NCBI RefSeq assembly: GCF_030052815.1
Contig: NC_079510.1
Coordinates: 4,489,614 to 4,553,613, forward strand
Direction: 5' to 3'
Source: Hevea brasiliensis
Taxonomy: Eukaryota; Streptophyta; Magnoliopsida; Malpighiales; Euphorbiaceae
Length of the DNA stretch: 64,000 bases
The position numbers were made by a program, and so were the translations under genes. The notes under the pieces are model-generated. The model made no database searches, had not been told where the DNA came from, and worked only from the letters and a program-made list of their open reading frames with translations. Every line of letters starts with the position of its first letter. Position 1 is the first letter of the stretch. This document shows, one piece after another, positions 9,565 to 20,683 of this stretch.

Positions 9565-12500
9565 GACCATTCGTCAATTAACACCTAATAATCCAATAGG
9601 CTCAGAAATTCCTCTGGTTAATTTTGAAATCCCCATAACTGCCATTACTTCAAGTGATTCTGAGGAAGACCTTACACAAGAAGACAGTGAAAAGGATGAG
9701 CCCTCTCTCGTGCCTTGTGGAGACGAAACACGCACCATAAACTTAGGCACTGAAGAAATAAAAAGGGAACTTAAGGTAGTAGAGAGTGAAGAATTGGAAG
9801 ATATGATCAGTCTACTCAGAGAATTCCTGGACGTATTTTCATGGAGCTATGATGATATGGTGGGATTGGACCCTCAGATAGTGACACACAAAATTCCCCT
9901 AATTCCGGGGATAGTCCTGGTAAAGCAGAAGTTAAGGAGAATGAATCCCGACACACTGCTCAAAGTTCGGGATGAAGTCAAGAAACAGTATGACGCTGGG
10001 TTCCTGGAAGTGGTCAAATATCCCCAATGGATAGCTAATGTGGTCCCGGTAATGAAGAAGGACGGGAGAGTTTGGGTGTGCGTCGACTACAGGGATCTTA
10101 ATAAAGCAAGCTTGAAAGACGACTTCCCTCTCCCTCACATTGATGTGTTAGTTGACAATGCTGCGGGATTGGGCAGGTGTTCATGTATTGATGGGGCATC
10201 AGGGTACAATCAGATCCCGATGGACGAGGAAGACAAGGATAAAACTGCTTTCATCACTCAATGGGGAGTATTTTGCTATCGGGTCATGCCTTTCGGGTTG
10301 AAGAATGCTGGTGCTACCTACCAGCGCGCAATGGTCACATTATTCCACGATATGATGCATAAAGAGGTGGAAGTATATGTGGATGATATGATCATTAAAT
10401 CCAGAGGAAAAGAGAGCCACGTACAGGTAATGAGGAGGGTATTCGAAAGGCTCAGGAAATACCAGCTGAAACTGAACCCTGCTAAATGCATATTCGGAGC
10501 TAGATCGGGAAAGTTGTTGGGATTCATAGTAAGCGAGAGAGGAATAGAAGTAGATCTAGACAAAGTTCGAGCAATTCAAGAAATGCCATCCCCAAAAACA
10601 GAAAGGGAGGTGCACAGTTTTCTGGGAAAGTTGAACTACATTTCGAGATTTATTTCCAATCTCACTGCCAAAGCTGAGCCTATTTTCAGATTACTCCGCA
10701 AGAACAACTCCACCCAATGGGATTCAGTTTGTCAAAAGGCTTTCGAAACAATCAAGCAGTATCTGTCAAACCCACCAGTATTGGTTCCACCTGTGGCAGG
10801 GAGGCCTCTTATCCTGTATATGGCAGTCCAGCAGAACTCGATGGGATGTGTTTTGGGACAACATGATGATACCGGCCGAAAAGAGAGGGCTATTTATTAC
10901 CTGAGTAAGAAGTTCAATGATTGTGAGTTAAGGTACTCTTTCTTAGAAAAAACTTGCTGCGCGCTAGCCTGGACAGCAAACCGCCTCAAGCACTACATGT
11001 TGAATCACAAGACATGGCTCATCTCCAGGATGGATCCTATCAAATATGTGTTCGAAAGCCCACTCATACCAGGTAGGATAGCCAAGTGGCAGGTTATACT
11101 CTCCCAATATGACATAGTCTACATGACCCGGAAAGCGGTAAAAGGTAGCGTGATCGCTGACCTCCTAGCAGAAAATCCTATTCAAGATTATGAAGCTCTG
11201 GATTTTGAGTTCCCTGATGAGCACATTAATGAAGTAGACTGCGAAGAAGAGGGACCAGCCGATGTATGGGAAATGTATTTCGACGGAGCTGTCAATTTAT
11301 CCGGAAATGGAATCGGGGCAGTATTGATATCCCCAGATGGGAAACACTTTTCGATAGCTGTCAAGTTGAGGTTTGACTGTACCAACAATGTCGCAGAGTA
11401 TGAAGCTTGTGTAATGGGTCTACAAGCTGCTATCGAGATGAAAATCAGAAAGCTGGAAGTGTATGGAGACTCAGCTCTGATAATTTATCAAGTCAAAGGG
11501 GAGTGGCAAACCAAGGACCCCAAGCTAATCCCATACCAGAAGTACTTACTGGAGCTGATTGAGAAATTCCAAGAAATCTCTTTCACTCACCTTAGTCGGG
11601 ACAAGAATCAATTTGCTGATGCCTTAGCCACTCTAGCCGTTATGGCTCAAATCGATGAAGGGCAGACAACTCAAATGTTGAAGATTAGGGCAAGAAGTAA
11701 GCCAGCTTATTGCTTCATGATTGAGCAAGAACACGACGGTAAACCGTGGTATCATGATATCCTGGTCTACTGCAAAACCAGAGAATTCCCTTCAGGGGCA
11801 AGCCGAAACGAAAAGAGGATGCTTCGGAGATTGGCACTGGGATACTTCCCCAGCGGAGAAACCTTATACAAGAGAGGATCCAACGGTGAACTGTTAAGAT
11901 GTGTGGATGCAAAGGAGGCAAAGAAAATCCTCTTCGAGACTCATGAGGGAAATTGTGCAACCCACGCCAACGGACACATGATGGCTAAGCAAATCATGCG
12001 ACGGGGGTATTTTTGGACCACAATGGAAAAGGATTGCATCGAGTATTTCCGGAAGTGCCATAAGTGTCAGATCTATGCCGATCCAATAAATGTGCCACCT
12101 CATAAATTGTTCAACCTCGTCTCACCATGGCCTTTCGCAATGTGGGGCATCGATGTGATTGGTCCCATCAATCCCAAGGCATCCAATGGGCACAGATTCA
12201 TCCTTGTAGCCATTGACTACTTCTCCAAGTGGGTCGAGGCGACATCCTATGCTCACATCACACAGAACACGTTTCTCAAATTCCTCAAAAGCAACATCAT
12301 CTACCGGCATGGTCTCCCGAACGAAATTATCACTGATAATGCCAAGAACTTGAATGGTCCGAGGATTCGGGAATTATGTGATCAATACAAAATCTGACAT
12401 CTCAATTCCTCCCCATACCGTCCCCAGATGAATGGAGCGGTGGAAGCTGCGAACAAAAATCTCAAGAGGATAATCCGGAAAATGACAGTCACATATAGGG

Positions 12501-12994
12501 ATTGGCATGATATGCTTCCCTACGCTCTTCACGCATACCGAACTTCCGTAAGAACCTCAACCGGGGCAACTCCATACTCACTGGTCTACGGGATGGAAGC
12601 GGTATTACCTATTGAAGTTGAGATTCCTTCCCTAAGGATTCTGAAAGAATCAGGGATTGATGAATCAGAATGGACCCAGTCAAGGTTGGATCAGTTGAAC
12701 CTGCTGGATGAGAAAAGGTTAGCAGCAGCATGTCATGGGCAGTTATACCAGAGGAGAATGGCTAGAGCATTTGACAAAAGCGTTCGCCCACGCGAATTCC
12801 AACCCGGGGATCTAGTTTTAAAGAAAGTGCTGCCAAATCAAAACGATCCCCGGGGCAAATGGTCACCAATCTACGAAGGACCCTATGTGGTTAAAAAGGC
12901 ATTTTCCGGAGGAGCCTTGATCTTGACCCACATGGACGGTGAAGATTTCCCGAGGCCTGTAAATGCCAACACCGTCAAGAGATACTATGCATAA
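9565..12994 (+). pseudogene. pol: RT, two RNase H domains, integrase (element 1)
   Basis: One frame follows the intron. The RT has YVDD at 10376-10387. The first RNase H (about 10740-11170) is degenerate at its catalytic positions, as is typical of Tat elements. A second, archaeal-type RNase H follows (about 11265-11640) with FDGA, NNVAEYEA, YGDSA and FADALA. Integrase has an HHCC zinc finger (HANGH, CHKC), catalytic Asp in WGIDVIG and ITDNAKN, and Glu in GAVEAANKN. A TGA at 12395-12397 cuts the integrase between the second Asp and the Glu. The C-terminal part continues to 12994 in the same frame. Dual RNase H identifies the Tat/Ogre lineage. The single stop means the copy cannot make complete integrase without readthrough. 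Confidence 0.92.
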
Positions 12995-13016
12995 AAAATA
13001 ATAAAAAAGAAAAGGG

Positions 13017-13656
13017 TAGGAGTGAAAACCCGAAAGGGCGCTCCTAGCAAAATGTGTGAAAGAAGGCGAAAACCCCGGAGGGGCGCTTTCTGTAAAATGA
13101 GTAAAGGATGAAAACCCGAAAGGGCGTCCTGAAAAAAAAAAAAAAAAAAAAAAAAAGAGAGCTTGGGGTGAAAACCCGAAAGGGCGCCCCAAAAATCAAA
13201 ATGGAGAAGTAAGGAAGGAGGCATGAAACCAAGGATGGAAGGGAATAAACCATCATGACATGAGGCTTCAGAGAACTTGAAATAATGGCAGTTAAGGGAT
13301 TTCAAAGCCAACCGCAAGGAATAAGTGAGATCTATCCTTGTACTCTTCCTCTTTGAGACTCTATCTTTGTTTTCATTAAAACCGCAATAAAGTCATACTC
13401 CATTCCTTATGTTTCCATCTTTCTTTAACATTATTCCTCTGCATTCTCGTTATTTAATGTGCTATTAATCAATTAAATTTTTGCCCTAAGATTAAGATTT
13501 GACAATGGATGACCTCACGTACTTTACTATGAGATTTGCAGGGAATGACCAAAAAAAAAAAAAAAAAAAAAGAGGGAGGCTAGAAGTGAAGACCCGGAAG
13601 GGCGCATCTAGTCAAATGAATGATAAGGAAAGTAAAAACCCGCAAGGAAGCTTTTC
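13017..13656 (+). repeat. array of six GNRA-capped hairpins downstream of pol
   Basis: Six motifs share the plan: outer arm, about six bases (usually TGAAAA), CCC, four-base loop, GGG, CG, complementary outer arm. Positions are 13017-13046, 13061-13091, 13105-13130, 13163-13192, 13580-13611 and 13627-13656. Outer arms are respectively TAGGAG/CTCCTA, AGAAGG/CTTTCT (one G-T), AGGA/TCCT, TTGGGG/CCCCAA, CTAGA/TCTAG and GGAAAG/CTTTTC (one G-T). Loops are GAAA, GGA, GAAA, GAAA, GGAA and GCAA. The sixth inner stem has lost one G. Poly-A runs and plain spacer separate the fourth and fifth units. Three related units lie at 48716-48828 in element 2. Confidence 0.85.
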
Positions 13657-13812
13657 GTAAAATAAGAAGAAAGGAAAACAAAAGAGGGGCATCCGAAGGA
13701 ATGGGATCATAGGTCAAATCTTGCAACTCCTCCATTAATCATCGGCCTTCGGTATCTTGTTAAGTACACTTCATCGGGGAAGAACGTCATGTGTCTGGTT
13801 AGACTTGCTTTG
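13657..13812 (+). other. 3' UTR spacer of element 1
   Basis: No gene and no clear repeat are seen in this short A-rich stretch between the hairpin array and the 60-bp satellite. It may hold a decayed seventh hairpin (GAGGGGC near 13683). Confidence 0.4.
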
Positions 13813-14730
13813 TAAGTTGATTTTAATTTCCTGAATTTAAATTTCTGTCATCAACCTCTGGTTCCTTGATCTAAGTTGATTTTAATTTCCTGCAATTTAA
13901 ATTTCCTGCTATCAACCTCTGGTTCCTTGATCAAAGTTGATTTTAATTTCCTGCATTTACATTTCCCGCTATCAACCTCTGGTTCCTTGATCTAAGTTTA
14001 TTTTAATTTCCTGCAATTTAAATTTCCTGCTATCAACCTCTGGTTCCTTGATCTAAGTTGATTTTAATTTCCTGCATTTACATTTCCCGCTATCAACCTC
14101 TGGTTCCTTGATCTAAGTTGATTTTAATTTCCTGCAATTTAAATTTCCTGCTATCAACCTCTGGTTCCTTGATCTAAGTTGATTTTAATTTCCTGCATTT
14201 ACATTTCCCGCTATCAACCTCTGGTTCCTTGATCTAAGTTGATTTTAATTTCCTGCAATTTAAATTTCCTGCTATCAACCTCTGGTTCCTTGATCTAAGT
14301 TGATTTTAATTTCCTGATTTTAATTTCCTGCAATTTAAATTTCCTGCTATCAACCTCTGGTTCCTTGATCTAAGTTGATTTTAATTTCCTGCATTTACAT
14401 TTCCCGCTATCAACCTCTGGTTCCTTGATCTAAGTTGATTTTAATTTCCTGCAATTTAAATTTCCTGCTATCAACCTCTGGTTCCTTGATCTAAGTTGAT
14501 TTTAATTTCCTGCATTTACATTTCCCGCTATCAACCTCTGGTTCCTTGATCTAAGTTGATTTTAATTTCCTGCAATTTAAATTTCCGGCTATCAACCTCT
14601 GGTTCCTTGATCTAAGTTGATTTTAATTTCCTGCAATTTAAATTTCCTGTTATCAACCTCTGGTTCCTTGATCTAAGTTGATTTTAATTTTAAGCAATTT
14701 AAATTTTAACTTCTGTTGCCAATCTCTAGG
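13813..14730 (+). repeat. 60/61-bp satellite in 3' UTR, 14 copies
   Basis: Fourteen copies of a unit containing ATCAACCTCTGGTTCCTTGA occur. Two variants alternate over most of the array: one ends CAATTTAAATTTCCTG (61 bp), the other CATTTACATTTCCCG (60 bp), giving a 121-bp higher-order period. The alternation breaks near 14305, where a partial duplication is inserted, and again at the right end. Each unit contains ATCAAC and its complement GTTGAT about 20 bp apart. Tandem arrays in the 3' UTR are known for Ogre elements and can seed satellites. Confidence 0.92.
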
Positions 14731-14846
14731 TCATTAACTTAGGTGTGCTTTAGTTCCCTAACTTCGAACACCTAATCGCCCAAAATATGAGTCTGAATCT
14801 TTACATAATTCCTACACGAAAATTTTTCCTTTAATAGAAATTATGT

Positions 14847-14859
14847 AAAGAGGGGCAGC
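14847..14859 (+). promoter_or_regulatory. polypurine tract (element 1)
   Basis: AAAGAGGGGCAGC directly precedes the TG of the 3' LTR, which is the expected position and composition for plus-strand priming. Confidence 0.85.
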
Positions 14860-15446
14860 TGTAGACACCATATTTTGGCCGATCCCCAAAATCAATGAGA
14901 CTTTGAAACCGATCCCCAGTACTTAGTCTCCTTTGACAGCTAACTACATTTCTGATCTCTCTTTGTTAGATAATTACATTTCCGATCTCTCCTCACAAAG
15001 GATTAAATCAATGCTAAGTCCTCACATCGGTCAAAGCCTTACCAGTCTATTAAATCACTCATCGATCTCTCAAACCCATTGTCGAATCTCCGGACTAGTC
15101 AAGTATATTCATGATCTCTGTTGACAAACAAAATGAACTGACACTTGATCTTTTCTTACCAGTTTTATTGCCGATCTTCCTTAGGAATAATCAAAGGTTT
15201 CATTCCGGCTCAATGACGATCTCGATCTTAAATGTTCAAGCCAAATTTTCAATTAAGTTCTGTTTAACGTTGGTTCCTTACCAATCTCATTCATACTGTG
15301 TTTTCTGATCTCTCACACTTAGGATAATAATCGCCTCCAGTTATTTCAATATACTCAGACAAACAAGGATTTAGAAATTTTCCGATCACAACCATTCATC
15401 GAACAAAAAGGCATTCTATTTCATTTCATTGTAAAATTTGTACAAG

Positions 15447-17297
15447 TTATTCAGCTGGGGGATCACCCCCAGCCTGATCTACATTTTGCTCTTCCTCTCC
15501 CTCCTCTTCACTATCCTCACCCTCGCCCCTAGGAGCCAGGTCGGCCATCCAAGAGAAGTCCTCTTCAGGGTAACGCTTCTAGAGTTCGGCCAAGAGGTCT
15601 TTGTGAGCATTCACATAGGCACCAGCTATCCCTGTCACCATTTCTTCGTCTTTCTCCTTAAGCTCCTCGATAAGTTGAGCGACCTGAGAAGCTTCGTTGG
15701 CCCGAAGCGCCTGGACTTCCCCGAGAGCATGATCCTTTTTAGCCAGAATATGATTCTGTTCGGCCAGCTTGTCTTCATGGAACTTCGCCCGCCCCTCAAC
15801 TTGAGATATATAATCCTGAGCGGATGAGAGTTGGGATCGGAGGGAAGCTACTTCCTGATTTTTCTTCTCGATCTCCTTACCCAGGCGATGAGCCTTTTCC
15901 CGAACTATGGTCTGGTTCACCAGACACTCCACGTTCAGGCTCATGGATCGGGTCAAGATATCGTCAAGGCTGCCCGGGGACAGTCTGTCCCGATCCTCCC
16001 GAAAGCAGATGGTAGACCCCAAGACTTTGGCAAAACCGGGGTTCTCCCGAACAGTCCGATTATTCTTCAGGGAGTCGATCAGTACTTGAGCGCCACGAGA
16101 AGAGGCCCTCACAGAAGACTGAGAAGGACCCCTTTATGTACTTAGAACAATAGGAAGAGGTGGAGGCTGCTCTTCCGATCTAGGAGGAGATCGGACAGCT
16201 TCTGCGGTCGGTGGACCCGAAGGTTGAGGCGGGTCTCTTTATATCTCCCCAGGTTCATGACCGGGTGTTCGAAGCATTTCCGAACGCTTCATCTCCTTTA
16301 TTTTTCGGGAGATCTCTCTTTCTTTCTTTCGCTTCCTAGAACCCTCACCACCCGCCATACCTGCACAAAGAAGAGGTCAGTGAGATCGCTAAGGTCCTGA
16401 GATCTGAGATATAGAAAATACCAATGCCAAGGTCAGAGAGCGGAAGTTCGCGATCTTGGCCGATGATCAACTGAATCGTCCAATGGTGCAGCTCGGCAGT
16501 CACCGCATTTAAACAGGAATACTTTTGAGTGGCAGCTTGACTCTTCAGATCCATCACTATTAAGCTTTCCTCCTGGTTCAGGGTAATGCGCTTCGGAAGC
16601 AAGGGCCCCTGGTGCCACCAGCTACGGGGGAAGTCCTCAAAGTAGGTCAGATTTTTGCTCCTCAGAATGAAGAAGCGGTTCTTCCAATTTTTAAGGGAGG
16701 AGGGCAGATCGGTGAAGAGCCCACAATGAGGCTTCGCCTGAAAGAACCAGTGCTCGTCGTCCTTTCGGCGAGTTAGCCTGTGCAGTTCGGCGAACACCTT
16801 AGCCGTAGGTCTGATTCCCTTAGCTCGGCATAGGCCTCAGAAGGCTACCAAGATCCGCCATGAGTTAGGATGAACTTGAGCAATGCACACTCGGTGAAGT
16901 TTTAGGACCTCCTTGTAGAAGTCATCTAGAGGGAACCGAAGACCGGCCTTTAACTGTTCCTCGTATACCATAACCCTATCATTCTCTTCAAAGAAGTAAT
17001 CGGCTCGGTGATAGCCGTGACACTGGATGGGTTCATACGAATCAGAACGAATATTGTATTCTGGCTAAATGATTGCAGATCGGATTCTCGCAAGATCGAT
17101 GGCAACTCGTCCATAGGGAGAGTCTCTCTCCCTGAAGAAGGTGCATGCCTTGATGGTGCAATCCGCCCCTGAGCTGGAACGGAGACCCTGGGAGGTTCTT
17201 GTTGAACGCTTGGCCCGACTACCTCTTCTTCATCAGAGGACCACGAGAATTGGATGGAAGGAGGGCTCGTCGCTCTCTGACCTTCGGCACCGCTCAT
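15447..17297 (-). pseudogene. antisense gene in LTR (PF04195-like, coiled coil)
   Basis: The minus strand carries a decayed gene of the type annotated in plants as putative gypsy-type transposon protein (PF04195, family recalled from memory). It starts MSGAEG at 17297. It continues through an acidic Ser/Pro-rich part and, after a frame break near 17000, a conserved core with motifs LHPNxW-like, WFFQAKPH and PSSLKNWKNRFF (about 16960-16600). A probable short intron follows (about 16361-16421, with AG acceptor TTTGTGCAG). The second exon encodes a basic segment, then a long coiled coil (15579-16112) and an acidic tail ending at 15447. In-frame stops occur near 16238 and 15580 and in the core near 16840. 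Antisense extra ORFs are known in Tat-lineage elements; here the gene is inside the LTR. Its function is unknown. Confidence 0.72.
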
Positions 17298-17453
17298 TTT
17301 CAAAAGAAATAAAGAACTTAAACTAAAAAGAAGATCAAAGCCCTTACCGGAGTCTGATCGGCGTCGGAAGAACTTGAGAAAATGAGAGAACTTCGAAGTT
17401 GTGAGCAAGAGACTGAAAATGGAATGAGAGAACAACTGGTTAGCCCCCCACCC

Positions 17454-17464
17454 CTATTTATACT
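17454..17464 (-). promoter_or_regulatory. TATA box of the antisense LTR gene
   Basis: The minus strand reads AGTATAAATAG about 160 bp upstream of the MSGAEG start codon, in a leader with C/T-rich sequence. This is a standard plant core promoter layout and supports a dedicated antisense promoter. Confidence 0.5.
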
Positions 17465-17689
17465 AGTCCGAGCATTTAATGCTCATGAGGTTCCAGGCAG
17501 TGCATCGATTAACGGGACTCGCCAGCTGTTCTGACACGTCTCTCAAACATTCCGAGATCGGTTAACTAGAGATCGGCATAATAAGTTGAATATTTTGAAT
17601 AAAGGATTAGTTAAGAGTCATTTTGTTAGGAACCAGATCGGACAAATATACCAGAGATCGGAAAATAATCAAAAAGATAATAATTGGAG

Positions 17690-17885
17690 AAACAAGATTT
17701 TTATTTCTAAAAGATCGGATTACATCATTTGGACGATCTCTAGGGATCGGATCACAATAAAGGTCTAACTACATCATTTGGGCGATCTCTAGAGATCTGA
17801 TTACATTGACGGATTACATCATTTGGGCGATCTCTAAGGATCGGAATACATTAGAGATCTGATTACATCAAAAGGCCGATCTAAG
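17690..17885 (+). repeat. short imperfect repeats with GATCGG/GATCTC
   Basis: Three to four imperfect copies of a 50-60 bp unit contain ATTACATCATTTGGGCGATC followed by TCTARRGATC. They sit upstream (on the minus strand, downstream) of the antisense promoters. No gene overlaps them. Confidence 0.6.
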
Positions 17886-17900
17886 GATCAGCGGAACATC

Positions 17901-18245
17901 CTATCTAAAGGGGCCTAAGTTTATAACTGATCTCAAGGATGTTGCCGACCGGAAGCTTAATCCGCTGTCGGAACACCAAATGTGGGAAGAAACCGCTGTC
18001 GGAACACTCAATGTGGTGAGAAGCCGAATGAACTTGAGGAAGCAACCGCCAAGGGTCAGCGGAGCATCAGCAATTTGCTCGGCCAAAATCAGTTTGTCGA
18101 TTATGCCAATTGAACAACTCGGGATCGGCACGGTCGAGGTCCGCAACCCAGATCGGCCAATTAACCCAATCCTCTCACCATCATCAGACAAGGTTATGCA
18201 ATCACCGGGGTCGTAAATTTTCAGTCGAGGAGTAAGGAAGCCCAT
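17901..18245 (-). CDS. antisense LTR ORF, 3' LTR copy (114 aa)
   Basis: An ATG at 18245 on the minus strand opens a 114-codon frame starting MGFLTPRLKIYDPGD. The 5' LTR holds the same ORF. A TATA-like box lies at 18360-18369 and the leader is C/T-rich. I recognise no domain. It could be a separate small gene, a first exon that splices into the downstream antisense gene, or chance. Confidence 0.35.
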   Translation of the reverse strand: MGFLTPRLKIYDPGDCITLSDDGERIGLIGRSGLRTSTVPIPSCSIGIIDKLILAEQIADAPLTLGGCFLKFIRLLTTLSVPTAVSSHIWCSDSGLSFRSATSLRSVINLGPFR

Positions 18246-18359
18246 CGGAAAAGGACCAAAGCCACGGTTATAGCCGGAACTTCCGCCGGAGCAGCTAGAA
18301 CTGGGAAGTAAGAAGGAAGGGAGGAAAATCAGATGAAGGAAATGTCTCTGTCGTCAGGG

Positions 18360-18369
18360 GTATATATAG
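18360..18369 (-). promoter_or_regulatory. antisense TATA-like box (3' LTR copy)
   Basis: This is the same motif as at 389-398, about 115 bp before the antisense ATG at 18245. It is about 620 bp from the sense TATA box and on the opposite strand, so the LTR would be divergently transcribed. Confidence 0.35.
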
Positions 18370-18990
18370 GGGAAAAATGGGCATTTATTGCTGAGCAGAA
18401 AACGAAGCGGACGCTTCGGGAATCGAGGTGCAATTAATGCTTTGACCGGACCCAGGCTGATTAAGGGATAATGGAGATCTGAAGATAGGAGATCAGCATG
18501 AGAGATCGAAATAGGAGCGTGTCAAGAAGATCGAGAAGGGGGAGGGATCGGAAGACAAAAAGAATAAGACAAATCCCAATAACCGTCGTCAGAATCAGAG
18601 CCGAGGTAGTTAAAGCGTGGCAGACGAAATCTCCACCGCACGCTTGAGAATCGCCCACAATGCTGACAAATGCCAGAGTATGTCATGACAGTCCTGTACA
18701 TCCCAATCCCTACCATTGATCTCACTTGTAAGGACGAACCCAGAACCATTGGATCAAAAGAGAAGACGACAATACCAGCGTCTTTCGCTCTTAGCCCTCA
18801 GATCGTTCCGGACAAGAGGATTCAAGATCGTCAGATTGAAAGAGGAAAAGGACAAATATTCTGAAGAGTGATCTCAGCCATTCATTTTGATTCTCTTTAA
18901 TTCCTGAACACCCGATCATGTCCTTCGAAATCTTGACCCTCCATCTCCCTCAAAATAAATCCTGACCCTTCACGGGGAGCACCCGATTCC

Positions 18991-18998
18991 TATAAATA
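18991..18998 (+). promoter_or_regulatory. sense LTR promoter TATA box (3' LTR)
   Basis: TATAAATA is the counterpart of 1009-1016. In the 3' LTR it could drive read-out transcription into 20679 and beyond. Confidence 0.5.
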
Positions 18999-19997
18999 CC
19001 TGCATGAAAAACTGTTCAGGGGACGGGCAAAAAAAAGAAGAGGTAGTTATTATAGCGGAGGAACTCTGAAACTTCATTCAGCTTGTTACTCTGCTACTTA
19101 GGAGTGTTGATTAAAAGACTTTTGAAACTAGTTTTCTGAAGTGTTTTCTTGAAAAGGATTCTGAATACTGGAACTCTACATTTTCAGTTTGTTCATTATC
19201 TGGTCACACTCTCACTTTCAGCCATTTATCATCTCTGTTTTCATTCCCATTGCCCAAGCTCAACTTCCTTCCACTCTGTATCTATCTTAATTTGATCGCA
19301 TTTTAGCTAAGCAATCTTTAGTTGACAACGAACATCAGCCCTCAGTCTAATCAGTCCGCTGTTTTATCACTATTCGTCATCCCGTAGTTATTTCAATAGA
19401 TTTAGCTCCTTATAGGTAAGAGCTCATATTGTTGTTTTATTAACTATTTACGTTTACTTTTCGCACTTTCTTTGTTCTTCTTATGCATGCGACTTTCTCC
19501 AAGTTCATTTTGTACAAAAGAATCCCAAAAAACGTTACTCCCAAATTATCTCTTTAGTGATCAGTCCATTTTATTAATCTTCGTCATTTCTGAATGCAAG
19601 TTTTCTAACTCCTAGTAGCGTGTAAGTGGTTGGGTAAAACGCAGGTAACTGCAACTTAAGGGTCTCTTTTAAAAGAGAGAACCGGAATAACACGTCAGGA
19701 AGATAGCCAAACTATTAAGCTGATGTAAACGACAATTCGGCAAGATATCATAAAGTAGAATAAAACTAAAGTAAACAAAACAGAATAGATCGGATATTAA
19801 TAGGTATTGGTAAAATGACTACATGAAAGGTCGGTAAGTCAAGTCTGGTATCCCCGTTTAGTCGCAAGGTATCCAGAAGCCTTATCCCCAGTATCTTTGA
19901 ATGCCAGAATCCTTAGTTTTAGGCTCTTATGACATGTAGCTGAAATTAAAATTCGGGAGGTCGGAAAAGTCCCTTTCTGGCTCCTGTTAATCTAAAA

Positions 19998-20263
19998 GGG
20001 ATCGGAGGAGAGTTCTTATCCGGTCTCAACTCAAAATTTTAATAACTATTTAAAAGAGATCGGAGGAGAGTTCTTATCCGGTCTCAACTCAAAATTTTAA
20101 TAAATATCTAAAAGAGATCGAAGGAGGATTCTTATCCGGTTCTCAGCTCAAAATTTTAATAAGTACCTAAAAGAGATCGGAGGAGGGTTCTTATCCGATC
20201 TCCAATCATAATTTTAATAAATAATCTAAAAGAGATCGGAGGAGAGTTCTTATCCGATTCTCA
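19998..20263 (+). repeat. five hairpin-forming repeats (3' LTR copy)
   Basis: These are the 3' LTR copies of the leader repeats at 2012-2276, with the same GAGATCGG / CCGRTCTC arms. One unit (near 20116) has GATCGA, a single change against the 5' copy. Confidence 0.8.
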
Positions 20264-20683
20264 CACCAAATCTTAACCTGTACGTAAAATAATCCCAAAA
20301 CCAAAAATGATTTGCGACGTCGACTCACTAAGGTTGTCTCATTTACTTATGTATCTGGGTGATCCGAATTTAGTGAAAAATCAAAATTTCCTTTTGATAA
20401 AAGGACTAACATTTCCATCCGAGCCCTCTTAACTAATTTATGAAGAACGAGAAATTAAGTCTACTTACCCTTATTAAGGGACGAGGTGGGGTGCTTAACA
20501 CCTTCCCCACCCGTTTACGGACCCCGAACCTAGAATCTCTGTTTTGAAGTGGTTTCATTTTTTATTTAACTTCTCAAATGGTTTTCTTTAGTTTCCCTCA
20601 AAACTAAGGTGGCGACTCCTCACTCTTTCCCACTTCGGTGAGGGATCGTCCAGGCGACCGCAAAAATCCCTTGCGATAATAAG

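Larger units (their letters stand above)
14860..20678 (+). mobile_element. 3' LTR of Ogre/Tat-type element 1 (5.8 kb)
   Basis: The LTR starts TGTAGACACC after the PPT and ends TTGCGATA, where the 5' copy has TTGCGACA. The right flank begins ATAAG, but the left flank of the element is outside the window, so a target duplication cannot be tested. The first 600 bp have many GATCTC/GATCGG words and no gene. An antisense gene fills 15447-17297, short repeats lie at 17700-17880, an antisense ORF at 17901-18245, a sense TATA box at 18991 and hairpin repeats at 19998-20263. With both LTRs the element would be close to 24 kb. Confidence 0.9.

Noticed and set aside
13017..14730. CRISPR-like array of repeats and spacers
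   Set aside because: This is plant DNA, repeats are contiguous or differ in their arms, and no cas genes exist.
15438..16145. Plus-strand ORFs at 15438-15827 and 15824-16145
   Set aside because: They overlap the coiled-coil exon of the antisense gene, whose minus-strand protein fits a known family much better.
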